Assembly: GCA_013368325.1 (NCBI GenBank)
Contig: JAACJK010000163.1
Coordinates: forward strand, 434,001 to 498,000
Origin: Ephemerocybe angulata
Taxonomy: Eukaryota; Basidiomycota; Agaricomycetes; Agaricales; Psathyrellaceae
DNA: 64,000 nucleotides
Direction: 5' to 3'
The notes below the pieces were generated by a model that made no database searches, had not been told where the DNA came from, and saw nothing but the letters and a program-made list of their open reading frames with translations. This document shows positions 47,744-59,433 of this stretch, one piece after another. Each line of letters opens with the position of its first letter. Position 1 is the first letter of the stretch. The position numbers and the translations under genes are program-made.

Positions 47744-48384
47744 TCTGTATTACACAAGGTTATCTGTGCTGTCATTGTTGTATGGTAATAAATTATTGGG
47801 TTTTCGGTCATGATTAGGCGCCTTCAATATGCCACTGGGAAAGGAACGTTAATAACTATTAGGCGCTGGGTGGCGTCCTTGGTGGAAGCCCGACGATCAG
47901 GCATTCAGCACCACCTTTCAGGCCCGGGGTGTACTACGCTATTGGATTGAGCTCGTGAAGGGCATCTCGGGGCGCTAAAAGATCCTGAGGCGTATCTATG
48001 ATTAGATGACAAACTGTAATGACGACCCAGCCGGTGTCTCTGTCATAGCTTCCACTTCAAGAGCCTGCAGTCCCAGGCGAATGTGAAGGGTGGTGGTCAT
48101 TACCCTTATTCTGTCTGAATCCTTCCTCGACGCCACATGCTGAACTGACGGAATAGAATGTTCGCCTAATCCTGGTATGTCCTTAGTCAACCTCTTCCAA
48201 GTTCAGCCGCGAATTCTGAAATGCCGCCAGGCGCTTACTGGGACGGTCTCCTACCACACTTGCACGTGCGGGTGGAACTCGTCAGTTGACGTGCTTGCGC
48301 TTCCCTATAAAGAGCCCTGTTGTTTCACTGCTTAGGAGCCCAATAAGAACCTCGACCACCACTTACGCTGCAACTGCAAATTCG
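47744..48384. other. Intergenic
   Basis: 641 bases between the phosphatase stop and the next start. The reading frame of the next gene is open back to about 48286 but has no ATG before 48385. No other feature is recognised. Confidence 0.5.
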
Positions 48385-49836
48385 ATGTCGGCCAGAGACG
48401 TTTCCTCGCAAAGCAATATCGCAGTCATGAAGACGGAGCCCGATGGTTCATTCAAACGCCAGGCGTCGTCCTTCCGCGACGTCATTGAGGCGGGGGGAAA
48501 GTATGAACCGGAGCGTGGTATGCCCGATATTCCTCGTGAAATAGGGGTTGGCGCTAACGTCGGTGCAGATCGATACCACCTTTATGTCTCCTATGCTTGC
48601 CGTTGGTACCCCCGTTTCGGTGTTCGCAATGGGAAGCTAACCCGTTCCATTCAGCATGGGCCACCCGAACCCTGATTACCCGTAAACTGAAGGGACTAGA
48701 AGACATTATACGTACGTTCGTTCCAAAATATTCCATCCTGCCCAGGAGGTTCATGGATTTTGTGCATTCTGGTAATAGCGGTCACCGTTGTATCCCCTCG
48801 CATGGGAGAACAGGGCTGGCCCTTTGCCTCCGTCGACCCCTTCCCCGCCGCGGACGCAGACCCCCTTCACAATTCACAGCATATCAAAGATCTCTACCTC
48901 AAGGCCGACCCCAACTACGGCGGAAGGTCAGTCACTAAGATCCACAATCTACCACGGCGTGACTGACGCCTTGTCTTGATTACCCCGACAGATTCACAGT
49001 CCCCGTGCTGTGGGACAAGAAGAACCAGACCATCGTGAACAACGAGAGCTCTGAGATCCTGCGCATCTTCAACACCGCGTTCAACCACCTCCTCCCGGCT
49101 GACAAGGCCGCGGTGGACCTGTACCCTGAGGAGCTGCGCAGTGAGATCGATGCGCTCAACGAGTGGACCTACCCCAACCTCAACAGTAGGTTTCGTTTTC
49201 TGCCCCTCTTCTGTTCGGTAGAATACGTCGACTGACTCGGCTCTTTCATAGATGGCGTCTACCGATCAGGATTTGCGACCACCCAAGCGGCCTACGAGAA
49301 AGCCGTGCACGAGGTCTTCGACAGTCTTGACAGGCTCGAGAAGCTCCTCGAAGGCAAAGACTACATCATAGGCGATCGCCTCACCGAGGCAGACATTCGC
49401 GTCTGGGTCACAATTGTATGTCGTCGCTTTCCTCCACCTAGTCAGGTATCATTGAAAGCTGATTATGTGTCCATTCGCGCTATTCAGATCCGTTTTGACC
49501 CAGTCTACGTCGGGCATTTCAAGTGCAACTTCCGCACGATCCGAGATGGGTACCCCGCTATCGACTTGTGAGTGCAAACTTGACTCTGTCCATTGCGGTG
49601 GATGGGCGCTGACCTTCATCACTTCAAATGTGCAGGTGGATGCGCAAGCTGTACTGGAACTCGGACGCGTTCAAGTCGTCGACCAACTTTGAGCACATCA
49701 AGACGCACTATTATTGGTCGCATCCCTCGGTGAGTAGCAGAGTCTATACACTTGCGTTCCGGGTCTGACTAGGGCTTAGATCAATCCCACGAGGATAGTA
49801 CCTGCTGGACCTATACCTGTGATTAAACCTCTGTAG
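48385..49836 (+). CDS. ECM4: Glutathionyl-hydroquinone reductase (Xi-class GST, Ecm4/Gto-like)
   Basis: Nine exons: 48385-48517, 48569-48601, 48655-48711, 48779-48926, 48992-49185, 49252-49415, 49488-49567, 49636-49729 and 49780-49836; 319 residues. The enzyme reduces glutathionyl-hydroquinones with GSH through a mixed disulfide. The catalytic CPW motif (Cys55) sits in YVSYACPWATRTLITRKL and is assembled from three exons; the Pro codon is split by an intron. Other family blocks: SPRMGEQGWPF, RFTVPVLWDKK, IVNNESSEILRIFNTAFN, the C-terminal DRLTEADIRVWVTIIRFDPV and YWSHPSINPTRIVPAGP at the end. The ATG at 48385 gives no targeting peptide; upstream codons in frame would look mitochondrial (LLRSPIRTSTTTYAATANS), so a missed upstream start or exon is possible. 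Several introns here are 65-72 bases, longer than the local norm. Confidence 0.92.
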
Positions 49837-51081
49837 CTTGTAATACGTTGCCCAGAGCGTGTGGTGTTCGTAGAAAGCGATTAGAATGAATACAAAGCCA
49901 CAACTACCTTATCGAGGTTAAACAATCTCGAAAGCACGTCCAAATAGACGAGGCCCACTCAGTCCAAGCACAGATAGTCATGATCAACCGAAGCGACACC
50001 ACCTCTGAATGTTCTCATCTTGAATGGCTTCAAAACGAATCAAGGAATCGGGTAGAACAGATATCATTTACTTTTGGGGTATAGCTATCCGAAAGAAACA
50101 GTGCTAGCAACGCGAAAACGAAGCTTTATCAATGTACATAGCACAGGTATATAGGTATGGTGAAGATGGTAGGTATTACAACAACGTACCAACAGCAGTA
50201 GCAAGGACATACAGTCGGCACAGACGAATTCGAAAGGAATTAGTTCATGTGATAAGGTTAACGCTGTATCGTGTCGAGAGTGTATGAGACCGTCCGTGTC
50301 TGTCTGAAAGGGATGAGCGATGCAGAGAGTGTCCGATGCTGGCTGAGAGGCAGTAGTAGTAGTATAGTGTAGTCGGTGGGTGTGCGCTGTGAGGGTGATG
50401 TTGTGAGGGACCACGGGAATTACGGTGAGTGCGGATATCTAGCAGTAGTAAGCGAAAGAGAGAGAGCAAAGAGAGCTTTAGAGAGTGGACAGTGTAAAAA
50501 ATCCCACTGAAGATTATTCACGGCAAAAACGAATGAATAGAATGGCGCAACAAGATCGAATAAGATTTCAAGCAAGGGGGAGACAAAGAAAAGGTGGTTG
50601 GCATATACGACAGGCCCACGAACAATTAAAGAGAACTAGGGAGGTTTGAACGATAAAGAGAATAAAAAGACCACAACCAATAGCCCAAAAGATTCCGACC
50701 TAAGCACAAGTAGAAGGAATGTGTGTTCTACCCCATACGATCGTCTTTGGAGAAGCACCAAGCCCACACAATTAAGGAGGGTTGTTATCTTCGTCGAAAG
50801 GGACCAAGGGAAAGAAGGGACCGATGTTGCTTGGCAAGAATCCCGGAACAATACGTCTTCCATCCACTGGAACCAGAAAGAAAAACGCGGGTTTTGGGAA
50901 TGGGGGTGTCGATATCGCGCGACCGAGGAGACAAGACAAAGAGAGACGGACTAAGAGCATTGGATAGAGAGGACGAGCTGGCAATCAGTTTTGAAGGGTA
51001 TCCAAGGGAGCGGCAGGTGGGCGAGTGGTATGCGGGAGTAATAGATAGGAGCAGATGGCGTGTGTGTGATCAGGAATAAAT
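49837..51081. other. Long gene-free stretch between convergent genes
   Basis: 1245 bases between the reductase stop and the Nrd1-like stop, unusually long here. The plus strand is purine-rich (about 50440-50500 and 50560-50960, many GAAAG/AGAGA runs). Open frames found in it are short and lack motifs. It probably holds an extended 3' UTR of the RNA-binding protein gene. No structured RNA is recognised. Confidence 0.45.
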
Positions 51082-53383
51082 TTAAGCACCAGTGGCGGAA
51101 TGGCCGTTGACGTGAGCCTCTCCGTCGATGTTCATTTCCTGGGTTTCGCCTTCATGGCCGCCATTGAGATAGGCGTCACCATTGGCGTCGGCGCCATCCT
51201 CATTTCCAGAGGAGGCGTTCGTATCGTTGCCATTTGCGGCTCCATTGCCGCTTGCCGAGCGCCTGTTGCCCGAGCCGCCCTGAGGGCCGGAGCGAGGTGG
51301 GTTGGCACAACGATCCTTCCCATGAGCAATACGAAGATTGGCGTATTCAGGCTTGTTCTTGATACCGTCAATGGCCTTGATCGCGTTCGAAATGTTTGTG
51401 AAGTTGACGAAGGCGCAGTTCCTAACGATGGAAGAGCGGCGATTAGGTGACGCACAACCAAAGACTGAACAAGGGAACTTACTTCTCTTTCAAAAAGTTG
51501 ACAAGCTCGATGTCACCGTACTCCCCAAAGTCGCGCTTCAGTTTCTCGTCGCTGAAAACCTCAAAGTCCTCAATGTTGCCGATGTAGACATTCCTGGTAG
51601 CACCAGAGTGCACGGCAAGGGCGAGGGATGGCGGCAGGGGACCAGCATTCTTGCCCCAACCGACCTTCAGGCGGCGGTTGTTAAGGGTAAGTCCTTGGTA
51701 CGAGGCCACCTGGAAGAAGGTGTAGGCGGCAGCAGGATCAACGAATGTCACAAACTATGGAGATGAAATCAGAACATATTCTTGGAGAGAACAAGTTCGT
51801 GAAAGACTTACGGCAATGTGCTTGTCCTGCATATAACGAATGCTTTGGAGAACCCCTCCTCGGATGGCATTGCACAGATCTTCGGTCGAAGTCTCGGGGT
51901 GAATGTTGCCCAGATAAACGGTCCGGTTCATCGCCTGAACACCACCACCGCCCATTGCGTTGCCCATCATGTCCACGGCGAAGCCCGGGGCATTGACGTA
52001 AGGCGTGAAGGGGGCGAAGCCACCCTGTTGACCCATAGAAGACTGAGCCACCAAAGACTGGGCGGCGGCAGCTTGTGCTTGCTGGGCGGCAACTTGCTGG
52101 GACTTGGGAATGTATGCGCAACGATCTTTTCCAAAGTTGATCCGCTTGCCTGCCCATGCGGGTTCAGTGGGAAGGGTGTTGACGACCTGGGAAAAAGGAG
52201 TTAGTATGGAATCGCGCGACAGAATGATAGGAGAGAATGTACCTTGGTCGCAACGGAGATGCTAAGGAAGTGGACGAACCCGATGTTCTTGTCCCTGACA
52301 ATCTTGACCTGGTCGATAAGGCCGAATCGGCTGAGTTCGTCGCGGAGCTGTTCTTCGGTCATGTTCTCGTCGAGACCGCCGATGTAGACGTTCCTGCTCG
52401 CGTTGCTCTGACTGATGGCGAGAGCAACCTGGGCCGGGACAGGCGAAGGCTTTCCCCAACCAATCTTGAGCTCCTGCCCGTGCAGCGACAGCTTCTTGAC
52501 GGTGGCATCAGCATGGAACGCCGCTGCGGTCTGGCCGTCGAGGAAGGAGAGGAAGACGCAGGACTTCTCGGGAAGCACGCGGATGGATTCGAGAGGGCCG
52601 AAGTGGACAAGGTTCAGCAACTCGTCGACGGAGGCGGTGGCGGGGAGGTTTCCAACGTAGACAGTGCGGCCGGTCGCGTTGCCGGAGGCGCCCATGGCGG
52701 CAGAGAGTGCAACGGGGTTATAAGCAGCGGCGGCCTAAATACATGGAAGATAGTGAGCAATGATGATCTTACGTTTCGCGAGGAACGAGAGCGCTATAGA
52801 CCCACCTGGTTAAAGTTGGCCATCTGAGCATTGTATGGGAAAGAGCCAAGCATGTTCATGCCAGGGAGGCCCATTCCGAGCATGTTGTAGCCGCCGAAGT
52901 TGGCGTAGCCATTTCCATTGGGGCTGGGTTGCTGGACCTGCTGCTGCTGCTGTTGTTGCTGCTGAGCAGCGAAAGCGGCAGCTGCTGTGTTGGGGCTCAA
53001 CTGGGCACCCATGTTGGCACCGTTGGCTTGGGTGTTGATGGACAAGGAGGGCGTAGAGTAGAGAGCGCTACCAGCGAAGGCGGCACCGTTGGCTCCATTC
53101 GTGTTGAAGGGCTGGTTGATGCTGGCCTGGGGGCCGTAGCCGTAGTTTGCATATTGGTCGCGAGAGTTTGACGCGGACGTGCCATTGTTCTGGTTGGAAA
53201 AGGCAGAGTTTGGAGACCAACGAGCCTTTTTGGCATCAGGACCACCAACGGGCTCCATAGACCGCTGGCAGGGACGTGAGTTGACATATGTGGCTAGTCG
53301 AGGAACGGGCGCACCTTCATCATGTCGATGTCAAATGGGTACGAAGGATAGTGGGAAGCGAAGGCTGTTGCGTGGTCATCCAT
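51082..53383 (-). CDS. Nrd1/Msa2-like protein with four RRMs
   Basis: Exons 53383-53315, 53264-52806, 52734-52243, 52186-51812, 51754-51483 and 51421-51082 give 668 residues. The N-terminal 180 residues are disordered (Asn/Ala/Gln-rich, with a nine-Gln tract near residue 120). Four RNA recognition motifs follow: [20 protein letters not shown] (about 197), [20 protein letters not shown] (about 290), [20 protein letters not shown] (about 428) and [20 protein letters not shown] (about 519). RRM2 and RRM4 are each followed by a GKDRC segment ([21 protein letters not shown]). The C terminus is an Asn/Gly/Asp/Glu-rich tail. Four RRMs with paired GKDRC linkers match fission yeast Nrd1, a cytoplasmic mRNA-binding regulator of differentiation. 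Introns fall between or within RRMs and all are phase-checked. Confidence 0.85.
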
Positions 53384-53732
53384 GGTCGGGATATACGAGT
53401 AAAGAGGGGTATTTGAAATGTGGATGGACGGGGTAGAGGACCGGCGGAAGTTTAGGAGAAAAGGGAGAAGGGTCAGACAATTGTCGGGAGCGGGGGATAC
53501 AGTAAAGGAGTGTGGGTTGGTGGGTGAAAAGGAGACACGCACGCAGAAAAGGAGAAAAAAAAGGTTAAAGAGAGATGGGAAATTCGAATTCAGGAACTCG
53601 TGCGTTTGGCTATTCGACGACGGTGGACGACGACGACGAGAACAAGGACGACGACGAGCAAAACGAAAACGAACAGAACGACGAACGAATATGACAACAG
53701 CTTCCTCTGTCCAGCGCAACAGAACATCCATA
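53384..53732. repeat. Leader region of the RRM gene with a GAC/GTC-rich simple repeat
   Basis: 349 bases between the RRM gene start and the next stop, holding the RRM gene's leader and promoter. Positions 53615-53688 are an impure GAC-type trinucleotide and GAAAAC repeat (GTC/CTCGTT-rich in the transcript). No open frame there is supported. Confidence 0.5.
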
Positions 53733-55958
53733 TTACTTAAGCACTCCCACGCGCACGGGCCTATATACTACAGTGTGGATGCTCTGCCCGTGCTCGACCA
53801 GGCCCCTGACCAGATCTCGCCGGTGTCTACAGTCGACCAGGAACCAGAACAGGCCCTTGAGTCTCCATGCCAGTCTGCTCGCCGTCTGTCTCTGCAGGCC
53901 CACCGCCGTGCGGTAGCACCCCCGCCGTCGGGCCCAGCTTTTTGCCTGCCGCAGAGCCGCTCGGACCTCCGCACACATCCCACTCACCCCATACCGGTCG
54001 CCAAATCTCTGGGGCGGGAGTTAGCGCTGTCGTGGGGACATGCAGCAGACACGCACCTGCTCCTGCTCGTCGAGGCGCACCCTGCACATACTGATCAGAC
54101 TCCGCAGAGCCATGTCGTCAATCTCGGATCGCGAGACGCTTCCACTCGAACTCGTTGACATATCTTCAAATAGGGGTCGTATCTTGTCGTTACGTCGGGA
54201 AGGGTTCTCGTCAGTCAATACTCCGATCGACAGGGAAAACAGTGTTCTCTGGTAAGGTGCCGTTGCCGCTCGTGGCTCGTGTTGCACTTCCATCGTCAAA
54301 GGAGAAGATAGCGGGGACTTGTCGCCAGGTTCCCCTAACTCCTGGTAGGGACTACGGGGGCTTGACTGGGTCGACCGAGATGAAGCCTTCACCTTGCTGA
54401 GTTTCGCTTTGGTTGACCAAGTATCGCTATCCAGTGGATTGGTACCAACAAGAGTTCCCTTCGCGGCCTCGTTGCTCTGGTGGCCTCGGTCATGTTGGCG
54501 TTCTTGTCCTTTCTTCGGCGTATCCTTAAGCCGCTGGTTTTGCGATCCACTCTGCTCCGAGGCCGGGACCCCCTTGGTGGAAGGCATATCTGTAGCCTTC
54601 GACGGCGCTTGCTGGTCTTTGACCTTTTGCAATGGCGAAGAGGGACACGTTATGGATGATGCTGTTCCTGACAGCCCATCCTCCACTACCACTGTTCTCG
54701 GCGATGTCTCACGGCTTCTTGTTGACTTCTCCTCACCCAGCGAGCTCGGGGGCGTTGGTGAACATATGCGAATCTCAGGCACAGAAAATTCCCTTGCAAC
54801 CGGCCCACTCTGTCCCACTCCCGATACCTCCGGGCGTTCAAGGACATTGACATCGTCCCAGGGAGATGGAGAACGTGATCCTCTCGCCTCCTGAATCTGC
54901 ACAGTCCTTGGGATCGATATATCGCTCCTCCTTCTCTCACCCCTTGATTCCCTCTCTCCAGAAGACCCTGGGGTTTTCGATCCGGATCTCGGTGCAGAGG
55001 GCGCCAATTTTTTGCTATGGTCCTGGTCTCTTTCCTTCTCACATCCCAAAAGCTTCTTCACCCCCTCTCTCACTCGCTGGCACGGAGACCTGTTGCGCTT
55101 TCGCCCTGGCTCCTCGATAACAATCTCTACCGGCCCCTCTGGACGAGGAGGCACCCTCCCTTCCAACGGCCCAGGAATCCTGACCTCGGCCAACTGCCGA
55201 CTCCGTGGTGGGGGCATTTCCGGGTTGTATGGACCGACGTACATACCCGTTCCTGGGTCAAAGCCTCCCCCAGCCACGCCACGCGCGATCTCCTCCTCGC
55301 TGGGCGGCGTTACAGGCTGGTGTTTACGGTCGTTGGACTCCAGCTCGTACTTGTGCGTGGCTTGCGACATACTGGAGCAGCGCGCATGGCCCGATTGATA
55401 TGTACTTCGAGAGGAGACTGAATCGTTTCGGGAGACCGTGTTTCGCTCGGGTACCTGTAGGGTGTCGTCTGGTCTCGAAGGTGACGGGAGGGAATTGTTG
55501 TCCCATATGATGGTGGGCGAGCTACCCCGGTGTTCCCTCGTTGATTTTTTCTCGTTCCTGATTCCGCGAGGGCTCGGAGAATCCTCCGCCTTCCCCTTCC
55601 CCTTACCCTCGTGTCTTGAAACCACGGCCTCGGTTGACCTGGTACTGTCTGCTGATCGTGACCTCGAGTGCGCTCTGCTATGACTCGAAGGAGATTGGGC
55701 ACAAGGAGGATTCAGCAGTTCACGTCTGCGAGCCTCTGCGAGAGTGGCGCGGTTTTTGCGCATTGGTACAACAGGGTGTGTTTGCGAATCTATCCAGGAG
55801 GAGATCTTGGACGGGAGATTTTTGGTTGAAGACGACATTTCAGGATTTGGAGTCTCGTTTGCGATCCTGCTGCGCCTCCGGGGCTCGGGGATTGCTGAGG
55901 TAGTGGTTTGGGTGCTGGGTTGTCGGAGAGGTTGTGTCAAGTGGCTTGACTTCGACAT
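53733..55958 (-). CDS. Uncharacterised Ser/Arg/Pro-rich protein with folded C terminus
   Basis: Exons 55958-54057 and 54008-53733 give 725 residues. The first 600 residues are low-complexity, rich in Ser, Arg, Pro and Glu. They contain basic clusters (EPRRRSRIANETP, RSHSRSADS-like) and one conserved-looking core at about 210-310 (VTPPSEEEIARGVAGGGFDP, GTGMYVGPYNPEMPP, EIVIEEPGRKRNRSPCQRVR). The C-terminal 110 residues look helical: EIDDMALRSLISMCRVRLDE, then RFGDRYGVSGMCAEVRAALR. The 48-base intron (54009-54056) is typical in size; if it is retained the protein ends 11 residues after exon 1 (645 residues). No known domain is recognised. A nuclear or cytoskeletal role is possible but not supported. 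Confidence 0.6.
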
Positions 55959-56627
55959 ACTGGCGAAGTCTAGCGTAGCCGTCGTCTTCTCTGCAAGTGG
56001 TAGTGGTGTTTACATCCTCCTCCAGTTTCCCTACCAGTGCTCTTATATTATTGTCAACCACTCGATGGACAAGCTGCTAATACAACGCTGTGTGCTTCAA
56101 GTCCTCCTAGGCGCAAGCACTCCCGAGCAGCAATTGTTTTCTGGTTCCGTCTGTTTGCCCTTGAATTTGAAAACAACAGACCGTCGCGAGGTACTACTAG
56201 TAGGCGCTCACGGGAGAAGGAGCTGGTGGTGTATCCGTTCATCAATGGCAAGGCCCACATTGGCAACCTTTCACTTGTCTGTGACCCGGACGACCGCTAA
56301 AAATCGACCTCAAGGGGCGATAAGGCAGTTGACGTCTGCTGTATATCTGTGGGTACACAGCGTCGAGAACAAGAAGTCGGTGGTGGATATGTGGCGCGTG
56401 CCGGCGCCTGCATGTTGAGCCTCAGTGCTGCCTCAGTGCCTTAGCAATTGTTTTTGTTTTCTGGCCTGTGGGTGCGAGTATTAAAGGGGCTGGCTGCAAT
56501 TTCGCTCGTAGGCGCTAACTTCCATATGATATGAAGACTTGATTATCGATCGTTGGTGCGCCGCACGATAATAAGTTTAATGGATTGCTACAATAGTGTT
56601 CCTTCTCCAGACACGACGATCTAGCTC
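55959..56627. other. Intergenic
   Basis: 669 bases holding the promoter and leader of the downstream minus-strand gene and the 3' region of the upstream one. An in-frame minus-strand ORF at 55840-56061 is only an upstream reading-frame shadow. Nothing else is recognised. Confidence 0.5.
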
Positions 56628-58510
56628 TTAATAGCCTACCAAAACCTGTCGTTGAACAGCCTTCCGCTTACTACCACTACTAGTGCTAGAGCCAGCACGA
56701 GCCGACTGCGACCGACCCAAAGGCCGGCTCGCTAATTGCGGAGAAGGCTCCCTGCTATGCGCGATGTACTGAATTGTTGTCGTAGGTAAGGGTGCAGATT
56801 GCGTTCGAAGGAAAAATCTCAGCTTACATGGACTCTCCAATCCTGTAACTTCCTTCCAAATCGACCTATATCCTTCGCCATGTCTTTGGGGTTCAGCTCT
56901 GGGTTCCAAACCTCAAGGTGTATCGCAAGAGACTTGAGTTGCCTGTGGAGTGGAAGAATGTTTCGTTAGCCTGGACAATCGAAGCGGCAAGGGACCGCGA
57001 ATACTCACCAGACTAGATACGCCAGCCCAAACGTGGAAAGATTGTAGCACAGAACATTATGGAATAAATTCCCCGTACATTCCTCGGCCTCTGTCTTCAC
57101 CCTTTGCAGCGTGCTCATGAGCTCCTCGCACATCCTGTGGCATTGCTGCGTGATGCCCCTCTGCCCGGTTATTCTCTCACTACGGGTCTCAATGGTTTCG
57201 CATACAGCCTACGGTCAAACACGTTATACAAAGCCTATAATGGGTGGAAGGAAACTCACCATCTGCCGGTTTAATGAGTAGACGCAGCGCCGGATGAGAT
57301 TACTGAGGGAAAGTGTGTCTAACGGTGCCTCCGCAAGCTCTGCCATGGTAAGCTCGTGCTCTGTCACCGTCTTGAAGCTTTGGGCACTCCCAGTCTCGGA
57401 CGCCGCCGAGTGACCGGAGAATTTGCTTGTTTCCAGGTTATCCATAGCTGCTGTACGATGAAGGAGCGCGTTGGCTCTTGTGAGCCTAGTGGATGCCCGC
57501 CCTTTTGGTGGTGGTTTGCCGATGGGAATAGTGGGTGCCATTGGAATGCCTGAGTCGATGGATGTGGGTCGATGGGGGACTTGTGAGGATGTTCGCAAGC
57601 GTTGGACGTTCCTCCCAACTTTTTTGACGCCCTCTTCTCTGGTTGCAGGCGGCAGAGGTAAACTGTCCTTGGTACGCGAGGTGCTTCTAGAGGTCGAGGC
57701 CTCCTTTGCGGTCCGCTGCCTGCTGGATCCAGTCTCTGAGACCGACCGTCGTACAGGATACGGTAAAGGAACGGGCATTCTTTCCGGTGGCGTGAGTTCG
57801 AAGGTCGGAATTACAGGGAATGTGCCCTGGCTTTGCCAGGGGTCTTGCCCACACCTATGGGCTGAAGACTCGAGCTGAGCAACCTCCCCAGGAGTTGCAG
57901 TTACGGGTGGAAGAGACATGTAGCTGAGTCCGGCAGACAGAGGTGTGGCAGGGTGAGGGACGCCCTCAGGATAAGGGGGCTCATTGGTTTCTGGGTCAAC
58001 GATCAGGTCAAAGTGCCTCACGGCGTAGCAAGGAGGTTGAATTTGTTGGGCTGGAGGTAGTGGAGCAGGCTGATTGTGTCTCGACCAGCTGAGAAGTTCC
58101 GGATCTGTGGCGACTGTCTCCCCCATCGAAGAGCGGCTTCGATTAGGGTTGAAGTCGAATGGTGGTGACGGTAGATCCAGAGGGTTTGGATTTGTTGGCC
58201 TACAGACATCGAGTACAGATAGATTGGAACCTATAGGAGATTTCTTGGGAGTCTCGACGATAGGGGATGGCGGAGGAGAGGCCATCCGTGCGGGAGTCTC
58301 ATCGAGGAGAGTCCTTCCTTCATTGAATCTGGGAGAGCGGTGGGGATGGGTTATGGTAACGTTGCGGCGACACGGTCGTGGTGGTTCGGACAGATCTAGT
58401 TCAGTCAGGTCGGAGAACCCGTCGATAACGCAGGTCAGGCGGGTAGATTTCGTCCGCGCCAGCTTGTGGAAGAAGAAGCGGGCGCTGCTGAGGAGTGAGA
58501 TATCAGGCAT
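56628..58510 (-). CDS. Uncharacterised disordered protein with helical C-terminal domain
   Basis: Exons 58510-57260, 57208-57009, 56942-56828 and 56768-56628 give 568 residues. The start at 58510 gives MPDISLLSSARFFFHKLART; the frame is open for 54 more codons upstream, but that part looks non-coding. Residues about 30-350 are Pro/Ser/Thr-rich and disordered. Residues about 380-520 form a predicted alpha-helical domain assembled from three exons: LDTLSLSNLIRRCVYSLNRQ, RGITQQCHRMCEELMSTLQR, CTGNLFHNVLCYNLSTFGLA and IGRFGRKLQDWRVHYIAHSR. It has several regularly spaced Cys residues. The last 40 residues are basic and Ser-rich. No family is recognised. The exon joins are supported by continuous amphipathic helices across each junction. 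Confidence 0.65.
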
Positions 58511-58974
58511 CGTTGGTGGTCTGCTGTGGTGGTTTGTTCTTTCATGTTTAAGTACCAAGATGCAGGGGATACCGTAGGGACATTGTATTACTGTGGCGAC
58601 TCGGTAGTGCACACAGAGACAGCTGTTGTCCTTTCGCGATGTGGTGAGTACAAGGAAAAGGAGCGCGATCAAGTGAAATCAAAACTCCGCGGCTATTCGA
58701 GCAGGGACTTTTTTAAAAAAAACTCTGTTAAAAGCTACCATAGGGTGCTAAGAACAAGAAGGTGGTCGAAACTATCTACCGAATCTATACCTAACTATTT
58801 CTACTCTACTAGACGTCAGACCACCCTGCTGGACTGTGCATCGAAACTCTTAATGAACAACGAACAAACAACGAAGTGTTAAAAGCACATCAGATGTCAT
58901 GAACGAAGTTATATATCTGTAACGTAGAGGAGGGATTTGAAGAGGGGTCGAGGCATTGGGTGAAGAGGCTAAGA
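58511..58974. other. Intergenic
   Basis: 464 bases with the promoter of the disordered-protein gene. The stretch 58650-58900 is A-rich. No gene is recognised. Confidence 0.5.
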
Positions 58975-59340
58975 TCATCCGTTATCAAGGTGTTCGTCCG
59001 GGGCTGTGGTAGGTTCGGCTAAGGGGGCTCGTGTGGGGGTGTCGATCGGTCTGGCGAATGCTCCGGAGGCTCGGAGGAATGCTTCTAGGGCAGCGATTCC
59101 GTCTACCTTCCCAAGTATCTCGGAAAGTGCAATCCCTCGGGATACGTCACGTAGGGGCTGGCGCCAGCGCTCGAACCGTGGGCAGTGGGCGAGGACATGT
59201 TCCCGCGATTCGATGGTTGAGTTGTCGCATGGGCAGGTGTGGGGCTCGTCGAAGGAGAACCGAGGTCTGAATTCTCCAGAATACGCATGTCCTGTGCGAA
59301 CCTGGGCAATCCTTCCGTAAAGACTAGTGTCTCCAGCCAT
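58975..59340 (-). pseudogene. Retroelement remnant (C-terminal tail of a LINE-type RT/RNase H polyprotein)
   Basis: Open frame of 121 codons. The sequence DTSLYGRIAQVRTGHAYSGE, then HTCPCDNSTIESREHVLAHC and FERWRQPLRDVSR, matches the tail of non-LTR retroelement polyproteins common in basidiomycete genomes: a (T/R)QxRTGHG helix followed by a Cys/His zinc-knuckle-like CPC..ExxxHxxxxC. Upstream the frame is blocked by a TGA six codons before the first Met. No reverse-transcriptase motifs remain, so this is a 5'-truncated or decayed copy rather than an active element. No poly-A tail or target-site duplication was identified. It ends 93 bases before the RET3 start codon on the opposite strand. 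Confidence 0.65.
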
Positions 59341-59433
59341 TGCTTCGTCTTGGAAGAGCCGTGGGAAAAGAGGAGGTCATGGTGGTTATAGATCAAGAAG
59401 TTGTCGTGGATCTCCAAGGTCTGTATCGCCGCC

